From NCBI GenBank assembly GCA_963773035.1, contig CAVYZX010000005.1, positions 124,001 to 188,000 of the forward strand: a DNA stretch of 64,000 nucleotides. The letters are read 5' to 3'. The notes under the pieces are model-generated. The model saw nothing but the letters and a program-made list of their open reading frames with translations. It was not told the origin of the DNA and searched no databases. The number at the start of each line of letters is the position of its first letter. The stretch's first letter is position 1. This DNA comes from CAVRXZ01 sp963773035. Its GTDB lineage: Bacteria; Acidobacteriota; Vicinamibacteria; Vicinamibacterales; CAVVIG01. Positions 18,648-26,669 of this stretch are shown one piece after another. A program made the translations under genes and the position numbers.

Positions 18648-19041
18648 ATCCGTCCTCCGTACCCGTAGTGTCATGGGACGGCGTCGGTTTCCCAACGCCC
18701 GCCACGAACTCGCTCTGGCGCAGCGCTCGACGCCCCGCTCACTGGCGGGTCTTTTCGATCTCGTCATAAGCGAAGCGTAAGAACGCCTCCAGCACTTTCT
18801 CTCGCCTCACGGACGGCTATCTGAACGTATCAAGCGGCCGATAAGCGGGATTGTGACAAGCCCACAGCGGGGCCTTCAATCTCGCAGTGAAACAGTGTGA
18901 AGGAACACTGCGCCAATCGCACGTTTCCTTCTACTCGGTCTCCGTCGCGCAGATGATGTGTCGTTCAATCCAGCCGCGCCGAAAGCGCGGCGGTCTCTTA
19001 GGAACTGCTGTGGTCGAATGACGCTATTTATGGAGGGTCAG
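18648..19041. other. 394-base intergenic region before the tandem secreted proteins
   Basis: Contains a terminator-like hairpin (18734-18757) and, in its last 100 bases, a leader that is recognisably similar to the stretch just before the second paralog (about 20640-20744), so the duplication included upstream DNA. No RNA gene or other open frame is convincing. Confidence 0.4.
18734..18757 (+). terminator. Intrinsic terminator-like hairpin after the protease gene
   Basis: A short stem CCCGC/GCGGG with a six-base loop is followed by TCTTTT. The stem is only five pairs, so termination strength is doubtful. Confidence 0.4.
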
Positions 19042-20186
19042 ATGCAGAGAACGTCTCGAGTGTGGAAACGAATGGCCGTCGTCGCTTTTCTGGTCCTGGG
19101 AAGCGGCATCGTAAACGCGCAAAGTCCGTCAGACGCGCAGATGACGGAAGAGCGTTCCTGGCAGCTTCAGTCGGTATTGCAGAGCATTGATGCCGACCGT
19201 GAAACGTGGGTGAACCTCTTGGTCTCGAGATGGTCCGCCGTGCTGAATCCCGCAGTCTACGATGTCGCGTCGGAGTTGGGATCGGTCGCGCGGGTGGCCC
19301 CCGCCTGGCAACTCTACGGAGCCTATCTGGCGAGCGATTTCATGACGGCCTCGGACATTCTTCACGGAAGACGGAATGCCGGGCCGTACATCGCAGGGCT
19401 GTCCGCGAGCGGCGCAAACCAGGCGCAATCCGTCGCGGTACCACAGGTTCTCGGAGATTTCGTCACCGAGCAGGTCTACAACGTCGTCAGCCCGCCGTGC
19501 CGGGTCGTGGACACTCGCCTCCCGGGAGCCCGTACGGGAATCGTCGTCCCCAATACGCTGCGGACATTCGATTTGACGACCGAAGCCGAGACGGAGGGGC
19601 AGGGCGGCGGACCGTTTCCGTGTGCTGGTCTGCCCAGCGACCCATCACATTGCCTGGGCGGTCAACATCGCGGTCGTCGGCACGAGTGCGTATACCAGCC
19701 ACGGCGTCTTGAAGGCGTGGCCGTTTACCGGTCCAGAACCGACCGCGAGCGTCATCAACTGGATGCCCGGTCAGAATGGCGCCATAGCAAACGGCCTCAC
19801 GCTCACCGGCTGCCCGGGGTGTGCCGATAGCATCGACATCAAGACCTTGGGCGTCGACGGAACCCACGTGATCATCGACGTCATGGGCTATTTCTCTCCG
19901 GCAACATTCAATTCCAGCACGGTCACGAGACTCGCTGGAGCGGCGACGGGGGCCGTTACGAACGGGACTGGTGCGACCGCCACCGGCGCGGCGTGTCCAG
20001 CCGGAACGTCGCTGATTGGCGGCGAGCTTCAGCACGCACCGCCAGCAGTGGCAAATGTTTCGGTTGGTGCGTCAGGTCAGGCAAGCGCGACCACGTGGGC
20101 CTTACCAGGTGTGGAACAATTCGGGCGGGAATGTTAACTTCACGGCCTTCTCGAGGTGCATCGACACACCCGTCAAGTTCCCCTGA
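19042..20186 (+). CDS. Secreted VDTR/GYF-type surface protein, copy A (two frameshifts)
   Basis: About 380 residues when two single-base insertions are removed. ATG at 19042 is preceded by GGAGGG at 5-base spacing. It has a signal peptide ending GIVNAQS, an N-terminal helical domain (about residues 25-150), then a beta-rich domain framed by CRVVDTRLPGA and VIIDVMGYFSP, a type common in exported proteins of Actinobacteria and Acidobacteria, and a C-terminal domain with ACPAGTSL and RCIDTPVKFP. Comparison with copy B locates the extra bases: a G at 19637 and a T at 20102/20103. Function unknown; likely cell-surface or extracellular. Neighbouring protease may act on it, which is only a guess. 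Confidence 0.72.
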
Positions 20187-20224
20187 GCGTCCGCTCGTTT
20201 TCGACCGCTCGATAAAAGGCTTTC

Positions 20225-20264
20225 ATGCGGGCAGGCTCGACAGCAGTGTCGGGTCTGCCCGCAT
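20225..20264. repeat. Hairpin after copy A
   Basis: A perfect 10-base inverted repeat (20225-20234 with 20255-20264) encloses a second, imperfect stem. A hairpin of the same plan follows copy B at the same distance from the stop codon, so it was part of the duplicated unit. It may terminate transcription, though no long T run follows. Confidence 0.55.
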
Positions 20265-20300
20265 CCGTTTCAACCCCACGCGGCCGGGGTGATCGTCCTT

Positions 20301-20520
20301 ACTTTGGTCGCTCCGCCAGAACGAACATCTGACCAGCCTGATGGGACTCCACGCCAGGAGCCGCGGCTTCGTTTCGGATCGCTGACGAAGCGCGCCGTGA
20401 AGGTCGTGAAGTAGGACCGCTTAGCGGGCTCGGCCATTTCCAAGCTCACGGTGATGAGCTTGATCACATGCGAAGGCCGAGCAAGAATGCCTTGACTGGG
20501 TCGCCGGTCAACAACGTCGT
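20301..20520 (-). pseudogene. Relic of a methyltransferase and GT2 gene, deleted copy of 22000-23431
   Basis: Three blocks match the methyltransferase at 22000-22686 in order: its 3' end (about 20301-20336), a middle block (about 20337-20368) and its 5' end including the start region (about 20370-20441, reading MAEPAKRSYFTT against MAAPVERSYFTT). A fourth block (about 20445-20520) matches the 3' end of the GT2 gene (22670 onward). The parts between are missing, consistent with internal deletions of roughly 380 and 150 bases in the methyltransferase copy. Together with copies A and B this shows a tandem duplication of a three-gene unit, then decay of two genes in the first unit. Confidence 0.75.
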
Positions 20521-20744
20521 CGCGACAGACCTCACGATCATCGACGCGATGTGCGAGACAGCAAACGCGGACAAAAACCAGAGCGAGATCGCGTGGGACT
20601 CCAGGCACACTGCGCTCGCATTTTTCCCTTGTACTGCGTTCCCGTCGCGTAGATAATGCGTCGTTCAACTCGCCAAGCTCGATAAACGCCGCAGTCCTTT
20701 TTGGGAACGCTGTGGTCGTATTGCGTCATTTCATGGAGGTTCAG

Positions 20745-21882
20745 ATGCAGAGAACGTCTCGAGCGTGGAAACGAATGGCTGTCGTCGCTTTTCTTGGTCT
20801 GGGAAGCGGCATCGTAAACGCGCAAAGTCCGTCAGACGCGCAGATGACGGCCGAGCGTTCCTGGCAGCTTCAGTCGGTATTGCAGAGCATCGATGCCGAC
20901 CGTGAAACGTGGGTGAACCTCTTGGTCTCGAAATGGTCCGCCGTGCTGAATCCCGCAGTCTACGATGTCGCGTCGGAGCTGGGATCGGTCGCGCGCGTGG
21001 CCCCCGCCTGGCAACTCTACGGAGCTTATCTGGCGAGCGATTTCATGACGGCCTCGGACATTCTTCACGGAAGACGGAATGCCGGGCCGTACATCGCAGC
21101 GCTGTCCGCGAGCGGCGCAAACCAGGCGCAATCCGTCGCGGTACCACAGGTTCTTGGAGATTCCTTCAGCGAGCAGGTATACAACGTCGTCAGCCCGCCC
21201 TGCCGGGTCGTGGACACTCGCCTCCCGGGCGCGCGTACGGGAATCGTCCTCCCCAACACCATGAAGCACGTTCGACTTGACGACCGAAGCCGAGACCGAC
21301 GGGCAAGGTGGGGGACCGTTCCCGTGTACTGGTCTGCCCACGACCCATCACATTGCCTGGGCGGTCAACATCGCGGTCGTCGGCGCGAGTGCGTATACCG
21401 GACACGGCGTCTTGAAGGCGTGGCCGTTTACCGGTCCAGAACCGACCGCGAGCGTCATCAACTGGATGCCCGGTCAGAATGGCGCCATCGCAAACGGCCT
21501 CATTCTCACCGCCTGCCCGGGGTGTGCCGATAGCATCCACATCAAGACCTTAGGCGTCGATGGGACCCATGTGATCATCGACGTCATGGGCTATTTCTCC
21601 CCGGCAACATTCAATTCCAGCACAGTCACCAGGGTGGCTGGAACTCCGGTCTCGGTCCCGGGAACCGGAGTCGGCACGTTCGTCTCCGGCGCGGCGTGTC
21701 CGGCTGGAACGGTCCTGGTCGGAGGCGATGTCGACCATGGAAGTGCTGGGGCCGTGGCCATGAGCTCGTCGGGTCAAGCCACTCCGACGATTTGGACCTT
21801 CAGGATGGTCAACGCCACGGGCTCGGCAGTCAGCATCACCGGCTACTCGAGGTGCATGGACACACCCGTCAAGTTCCCCTGA
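20745..21882 (+). CDS. Secreted VDTR/GYF-type surface protein, copy B (one frameshift)
   Basis: Tandem paralog of copy A, about 378 residues after removal of one inserted C at 21267. ATG at 20745 has GGAGG at 5-base spacing. The signal peptide, N-terminal helical domain and the central VDTR to DVMGYFSP domain are nearly identical to copy A, while about 70 residues of the C-terminal domain differ strongly before the shared RCMDTPVKFP end. That mosaic pattern suggests gene conversion of the front part or diversification of the tail. Exported; function unknown. Confidence 0.75.
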
Positions 21883-21918
21883 GCGTCCGCTCGTTTCGAC
21901 CGCTCGATAGGAGCTGTC

Positions 21919-21955
21919 ATGCGGGAGGCCCGACAGCGGTGTCGGGCCTATCCGC
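21919..21955. repeat. Hairpin after copy B
   Basis: A perfect 10-base inverted repeat (21926-21935 with 21940-21949) with a four-base loop, extended by GCGG/CCGC outside. Counterpart of the hairpin after copy A; also placed between convergent genes, where it could stop transcription from both sides. Confidence 0.55.
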
Positions 21956-21999
21956 TTCCGATAGGCCGCTCTTCGCATTTACTCCAGTGGCGTGTATTG

Positions 22000-22686
22000 C
22001 TAGAGCTGGGCGTCCCCTGGTGCTTGCTTTCCGGAATGATTCGGGCGTTCAGCCAATAAAAACATCTGACCAGCGAGCGGTCGCCAGGGCAGCCTCAGGT
22101 AGAGCGGAATCAAAAAAGACAACGAGCCACCCCGGCTCTTGATGGTCAGAGGGAGAAAGCGCGGAGTCTCCTTCACGACGTCGAATCCCACCGACTCGAG
22201 CCAATCGCGAATCGACACATCGGTGAAGATCGTTCGATGCGTATAGTCGTCGAAGTACCGGCCGGGCGCGAGGCGGAAATTCGGCTGAATGATCGCCAGC
22301 CGGCCACCAGGCCGGAGCGCGCGCAAAACGAGCGGGATGAGCGCGTTCAACTCGGCCCACTCGAAGTGTTCGAAAAAGTTGCTGGCCAGGATGAAGTCGA
22401 ATTGTTCGGGCTGCGCGTGCGACAGAAATGTCTGCGCACCGGTCTGATGGATCTCGACTCCCGGAGCCGCGGCTTGATTGAGTTGCGGCCCGATGTCCAC
22501 GGCGACTCGCCGGGACGCAGGAACACGGTTGATGAAATGGCAATAGCCGGCCCCCAGCTCGAGAACAGCCGCTCCTGGCGGGATGAATTGAACGAGATAT
22601 GCCGTCAGGTGCCGCCAGACCGCGTCGCGCTTCGAATCGCTGATGAAGCGCGTGGTGAAGTAGGAGCGTTCAACGGGCGCGGCCAT
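22000..22686 (-). CDS. Class I SAM-dependent methyltransferase
   Basis: A 228-residue enzyme beginning MAAPVERSYFTTRF. Motif I is VLELGAGYCHFIN, strand 2 ends VAVDIGPQ, then ASNFFEHFEW and LRPGGRLAIIQPN. The ATG at 22686 is chosen because the same start region survives in the relic upstream; a GTG at 22710 is possible. It overlaps the end of the GT2 gene by 17 bases, so the two are probably co-translated. Likely modifies a glycan or lipid carrier; a decayed copy lies at 20301-20441. Confidence 0.82.
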   Translation of the reverse strand: MAAPVERSYFTTRFISDSKRDAVWRHLTAYLVQFIPPGAAVLELGAGYCHFINRVPASRRVAVDIGPQLNQAAAPGVEIHQTGAQTFLSHAQPEQFDFILASNFFEHFEWAELNALIPLVLRALRPGGRLAIIQPNFRLAPGRYFDDYTHRTIFTDVSIRDWLESVGFDVVKETPRFLPLTIKSRGGSLSFLIPLYLRLPWRPLAGQMFLLAERPNHSGKQAPGDAQL

Positions 22687-23431
22687 CTTCAAAGTCCCGC
22701 CGCGGCGCACGTGGCACGCTGAACAGCCCGCGCTTCAACCGGCTGATCGTGATCAGCCTGATCATGCGAAGGCCGAGGAAGAACGCCTTGACCGGGTCTC
22801 CAGTCACCGATGACGTGCCCACGCGAGGCGCGTAATTCACCGGGACTTGGATGATTCGAAAACCATGAAACAGGCTTTCGATCATCATCTCGGGGCCGAA
22901 CTCGCTGCCTCCAATCTTGAAGGCCGGCAGCAACGTTGCTGCCACGGGCCTGCGAATCAGCCGCATCGTGCAGCCAACATCGGACAGGCTGGTCGCGTTG
23001 TAGAGGAATTGCATGTACTTCGCGACGCACCAGTTCCCCCAGCGGAGAAAGATCCCCATGTTTGCTCCGCTCCAGATGAGCTGCTGGGACGTGCGGCTGC
23101 CGTATACGACGTCGAAGTCTTGCGCGTACGACAGCAGCTTGAAGACGTCACCGGCGAAGAACGTGCCGTCGGGTTCGCACACGATCAGATAGTCCGCACT
23201 CGATTCCGCCAGACCCCTGCGTATAGACCAGCCGTACCCTTGACGCGGCTCGAAGATCTCGCGGGCGCCGGTATCGGCAACAGCCTCCGAGGTTCCGGCG
23301 ACGGCGTTGTTGTTGACGACGATCACTTCGTCGACGACGCCCGTCGACTGGATGTCGAGAACGAACTGCCGGATCGAGTCCTTCTCGTTATAGGTTGGAA
23401 GAATCACGCTAACCGAGTGTCCGTGCCACAT
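22670..23431 (-). CDS. GT2-family glycosyltransferase (DPM1-like)
   Basis: A 253-residue GT-A enzyme: SVSVILPTYNEKDSIRQF at the start, EVIVVNNNAVAG, IVCEPDGTFFAGD as the DxD-like metal site, and YGSRTSQQLIW. No clear C-terminal pair of membrane helices is present, so it resembles soluble dolichol/polyprenyl-phosphate sugar synthases more than GtrB. It may make a polyprenyl-phosphate sugar or extend the repeat unit. First gene of a leftward pair with the methyltransferase. Confidence 0.83.
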   Translation of the reverse strand: MWHGHSVSVILPTYNEKDSIRQFVLDIQSTGVVDEVIVVNNNAVAGTSEAVADTGAREIFEPRQGYGWSIRRGLAESSADYLIVCEPDGTFFAGDVFKLLSYAQDFDVVYGSRTSQQLIWSGANMGIFLRWGNWCVAKYMQFLYNATSLSDVGCTMRLIRRPVAATLLPAFKIGGSEFGPEMMIESLFHGFRIIQVPVNYAPRVGTSSVTGDPVKAFFLGLRMIRLITISRLKRGLFSVPRAPRRDFEDGRAR

Positions 23432-23538
23432 AAGCGCTGGCCTTTGCTGTAGGCGCTCCGGATCAGGTTCGGACTGAATCGGCAGTCAGCCGGCGAACGA
23501 GATCATAGCGAAGCTTGGGCTGGCCACCGGAAGCTTTT

Positions 23539-24849
23539 CTAAAGACGGAAAATCGACGACCGCGCGCAACCCTTCAGTGCATTTCGCGTATCGACCACCA
23601 GTGGCATGCGAGCAATCGACGCGTAGTCAAAAGCGCGGTGGTCGGTGGCCACGACCGCGCAGTCGCAGCCGTTCTCGACCACGCTGGCGAACGGAACCGA
23701 TTCCAACGTGTGGCCGGCGTGGGTCAGGTGCGGGACGTAGGGATCGGTATAGCTGACACGTGCGCCGCGGCGCGTCAGAAGCTCAAGAATGTCGAGCGCG
23801 GGCGACTCTCGCATGTCGTTGACATCGCGCTTGTACGCGACTCCGAACAGATGGATGTGCGATCCATTGATCGGCTTTCGGACCGAGTTCAGGGCGTCGC
23901 CGATCCGTTGAACGACGTATTCCGGCATCGAGCCGTTGACTTGACCGGCCAGCTCGATGAACCGGCACTCGAACCCGCTTTGCCGGGCCTTCCAGGACAG
24001 GTAGAACGGATCGATGGGGATGCAGTGTCCGCCAAGACCAGGCCCTGGATAGAACGGCATGAAGCCGAACGGCTTCGTCTTGGCCGCGTCGATGACTTCC
24101 CACACGTCGATGTCCATCTTGTGGCACATCAACGCAATTTCGTTGACCAGCCCGATGTTGACGGCGCGGAATGTGTTCTCGAGCAGCTTCACCATCTCGG
24201 CTACGCGTGTCGAGCTGACTGGCACGACCGTCTCAACCACCTGCGAATACAGCGCGACCGCCGCCTCCGTGCTCGCAGGTCCGTGGCCACCGACGATCTT
24301 CGGGATGTTCCGGGTCAGGAAGGTCGCATTGCCAGGATCCACGCGCTCGGGAGAGAACGCGAGGAAGAAATCGCTTTCGACCCGCAAGCCGTTCGCTTCG
24401 AGCATCGGCAGTGCAACCTCATCGGTCGTGCCCGGATAGGTCGTCGATTCAAGAATGACCAGCTGTTGGCTCTTGAGGTGAGCAGCCACTGCCTCGAGCG
24501 CACGCACGACGTAGGAGAGATCCGGATCTTTCGTCTTCCGGAGGGGCGTCGGCACGCAGACATCGGCAACGTCCATTTCCGTGAGCAGCGACATGTCGCT
24601 TGTCGCTCGAAGATGACGTGACTCCACTGCCTCGACGAGCTCGGCATCGGACACGTCGGGAATGTAGTTCCGGCCGGCGTTGATCTGGCGCGTCTTGGTG
24701 TCGTCCACGTCGAAGCCGGTGACGTGAAAGCCCTTGCGCGCGAACTCGACGGCCAGCGGCAAACCAACGTAGCCGAGGCCGATGATTCCGACTTTGGCCT
24801 GTTTCGTTCGGATTCGCTCGACGAGATCGCGCGACGCTACTTCGCTCAC
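23539..24849 (-). CDS. Nucleotide-sugar dehydrogenase (UDP-HexNAc 6-dehydrogenase, WbpA-like)
   Basis: A 436-residue enzyme of the UDP-glucose/GDP-mannose dehydrogenase family. The NAD-binding fold is VGIIGLGYVGLPLAVEF; the central region has VILESTTYPGTTDE, FSPERVDPGN and ENTFRAVNIGLVNE; the catalytic Cys lies in PGLGGHCIPIDPFYLS; the C-terminal domain has GVAYKRDVNDMRESPAL. The pattern SPERVDPG and GHCIPIDP fits the UDP-N-acetylglucosamine or mannosamine subgroup, giving a uronic acid for the glycan. The GTG at 24849 makes a GTGA overlap with the gmd stop; longer upstream frame only shadows gmd. Exact substrate is inferred. Confidence 0.88.
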   Translation of the reverse strand: MSEVASRDLVERIRTKQAKVGIIGLGYVGLPLAVEFARKGFHVTGFDVDDTKTRQINAGRNYIPDVSDAELVEAVESRHLRATSDMSLLTEMDVADVCVPTPLRKTKDPDLSYVVRALEAVAAHLKSQQLVILESTTYPGTTDEVALPMLEANGLRVESDFFLAFSPERVDPGNATFLTRNIPKIVGGHGPASTEAAVALYSQVVETVVPVSSTRVAEMVKLLENTFRAVNIGLVNEIALMCHKMDIDVWEVIDAAKTKPFGFMPFYPGPGLGGHCIPIDPFYLSWKARQSGFECRFIELAGQVNGSMPEYVVQRIGDALNSVRKPINGSHIHLFGVAYKRDVNDMRESPALDILELLTRRGARVSYTDPYVPHLTHAGHTLESVPFASVVENGCDCAVVATDHRAFDYASIARMPLVVDTRNALKGCARSSIFRL

Positions 24850-25838
24850 TTGGCCGCCAGGCGCGTCAAGACCGTTCCCCCGCGAAGCCGCTCGAGGTCG
24901 GCGTCCACCATCATCGCGATCAGCTGCTCGAAATTCACCGTCGGGTTCCAACCCAGCTCGCGCCGTGCCTTCGATGCATCTCCGAGCAGATGATCGACTT
25001 CGGCAGGTCGGATCAGCGCCTGATCGATCTGGACGAATTTCTTCCAATCGAGTCCGGCATGAGAAAACGCGATGTCCACGAGATCGCGGACCGAATGGCT
25101 CACGCCGGTCGCGATGAGGTAGTCGTCGGGGCGATCCTGTTGGAGCATCAGCCACATCGCGTGCACGTAGTCGCCGGCAAATCCCCAGTCACGGTGTGCG
25201 TCCAGGTTGCCAAGGCTCAAGGTCTCGGCGAGCCCCAGCTTGATCCGCGCGACGCCATCGCAGACCTTGCGAGTCACGAACTCGAGGCCGCGGCGAGGTG
25301 ATTCGTGATTGAACAGCATGCCCGAGACGGTGAACAGGTTGTAGCTCTCGCGATAGTTCACCGTGATGTAGTGCGCAAACACCTTCGACACGCCGTAAGG
25401 GCTGCGCGGATGAAACGGCGTCAACTCGGTCTGGGGCACTTCGCGCACCTTCCCGAACATCTCGCTCGACGAGGCCTGATAAAAGCGGATCGATGGATCG
25501 ACGCGCCTGACCGCGTCGATCATCCGCGTGACTCCCAGCGCGTTGAACTCGCCGGTCAACATCGGCTGATCCCAGGACGCGGGCACGAACGACATGGCCG
25601 CAAGGTTGTAGACCTCGTGCGGGCGGACGTCCTCGAGCACACGCAACAGCGACAACTGATCGAGCAAATCGGCGGGCTGGAGTGTCACGCGATCCAGGAG
25701 GTGTTCGATCCGCCACAGATTCGGCGCGCTCGACCGGCGCACCATTCCCGCGACCTCGTATCCCTTTTCGAGCAGCAACTCGGCAAGGTACGACCCGTCT
25801 TGACCGGTGATGCCCGTGATGAGTGCCCGTTTTGCCAT
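24846..25838 (-). CDS. gmd: GDP-mannose 4,6-dehydratase
   Basis: A 330-residue extended SDR enzyme. It has the cofactor motif ITGITGQDGSYL, then MVRRSSAPN, YNLAAMSFVPASW, the catalytic SSSEMFGK and the YGVSKVFAHY pair, and NHESPRRGLEFVTRK typical of Gmd. It converts GDP-mannose to GDP-4-keto-6-deoxymannose, the precursor of GDP-fucose, GDP-rhamnose or GDP-perosamine. The downstream sugar is not fixed by the window: no fcl is seen, although an RfbD-like reductase at 27776 could reduce a keto-sugar. Overlaps the dehydrogenase by 4 bases. Confidence 0.93.
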   Translation of the reverse strand: MAKRALITGITGQDGSYLAELLLEKGYEVAGMVRRSSAPNLWRIEHLLDRVTLQPADLLDQLSLLRVLEDVRPHEVYNLAAMSFVPASWDQPMLTGEFNALGVTRMIDAVRRVDPSIRFYQASSSEMFGKVREVPQTELTPFHPRSPYGVSKVFAHYITVNYRESYNLFTVSGMLFNHESPRRGLEFVTRKVCDGVARIKLGLAETLSLGNLDAHRDWGFAGDYVHAMWLMLQQDRPDDYLIATGVSHSVRDLVDIAFSHAGLDWKKFVQIDQALIRPAEVDHLLGDASKARRELGWNPTVNFEQLIAMMVDADLERLRGGTVLTRLAAK

Positions 25839-25912
25839 GACGTCGGGACGTTCCGCAGGAACGACCGTGAGATTGTACTGAGCGCCTCACAACAGGGTCA
25901 AGCTATCGCGAT

Positions 25913-26590
25913 CTAGCGCCGAGCCTTCCGCAGACGAAAGAACGTTCGGACCGAATCGATGCCAAACCGCACCAGCCGTGCCGTTGAGCGTCCATGGCCT
26001 CGCGGTTGATACGTGAACGGGATCTCGGTGATCCGGCGGCCTTCGATGTGGGCCCGGACGAGAATCGTTTGTATCGCATCGAAGTTTTCCGGCAGGTCGG
26101 CGAGTGACGGGAGTGCCCGCTTGCGGTACAGCCGAAACCCGCTGGACATATCCGACACCGCGATGTCGAGGCCGCGGCTGAAGACGAAATTGAGGGCGCG
26201 ACTGAGAAGGTAGCGGCCGTAAGGCATGATCGCCTTGCCGCCGCGCACATAGCGTGAAGCCACGACGATATCAGCGCGCTGCCTCGCCGACCACATGTCG
26301 GCAACGAAGTCGGGCCGATGCGACTGGTCGGCGTCCATGGTCAGAATCCAGTCCGAGGCAGCCGCTTCGAATCCGCGTTTGAGCGCACCACCGTATCCTG
26401 GCGTTGCCTGTTGGATGACGAGCGCGCCGGACTCCCGCGCGACCGACTCGCACAGCGCGTCGGCTGCGGGCGTGATCACCAGTATCTCTGTGCTGAGGCC
26501 GAGGCCACTCGTCACCTGGCGCAGTGCCGGAAGGAGCTCCTTCAGATTGGGGCCTTCCCCTTTAGCTGGAAGCACCACGGTGAGGTCCAT
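25913..26590 (-). CDS. GT2-family glycosyltransferase (DPM1-like)
   Basis: A 225-residue GT-A enzyme: DLTVVLPAKGEGPNL, ILVITPAADA, a clear DxD site in ILTMDADQSHRPDF, and VVASRYVRGGKA followed by SDMSSGFRLYRK, all standard for DPM1-like GT2 proteins. No terminal membrane helices. It probably makes a polyprenyl-phosphate sugar for the polysaccharide. Separated from gmd by 74 bases and divergent from the flavoprotein gene at 26670. Confidence 0.85.
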   Translation of the reverse strand: MDLTVVLPAKGEGPNLKELLPALRQVTSGLGLSTEILVITPAADALCESVARESGALVIQQATPGYGGALKRGFEAAASDWILTMDADQSHRPDFVADMWSARQRADIVVASRYVRGGKAIMPYGRYLLSRALNFVFSRGLDIAVSDMSSGFRLYRKRALPSLADLPENFDAIQTILVRAHIEGRRITEIPFTYQPRGHGRSTARLVRFGIDSVRTFFRLRKARR

Positions 26591-26634
26591 CCCGCTCGAT
26601 AGACTACGTCATACTAGAATCAGAATTGCACCTA

Positions 26635-26667
26635 TCACCTCACAGCTGTCAGCTATCAGCCGATTCA
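26635..26667. repeat. Short 7-bp-periodic CAGCTNT repeat
   Basis: About four heptads of the form CAGCTGT, CAGCTAT, CAGCCGA sit directly before the ATG of the flavoprotein gene. The same heptad series appears at 53431-53500. Confidence 0.5.
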
Positions 26668-26669
26668 AC

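Larger units (their letters stand above)
20187..20744. other. 558-base region between copies A and B
   Basis: Holds the post-copy-A hairpin, the methyltransferase/GT2 relic, about 120 bases (20521-20639) in which I recognise nothing, and a leader resembling that of copy A. No intact gene. Confidence 0.6.

Noticed and set aside
20270..20668. A 132-codon leftward gene between copies A and B
   Set aside because: The frame only partly overlaps the relic of the methyltransferase and GT2 genes, mixes pieces of two genes and lacks any complete domain.
24850..25155. N-terminal extension of the nucleotide-sugar dehydrogenase
   Set aside because: This part is a shadow of gmd in another frame; a GTG overlapping the gmd stop gives the normal family start.
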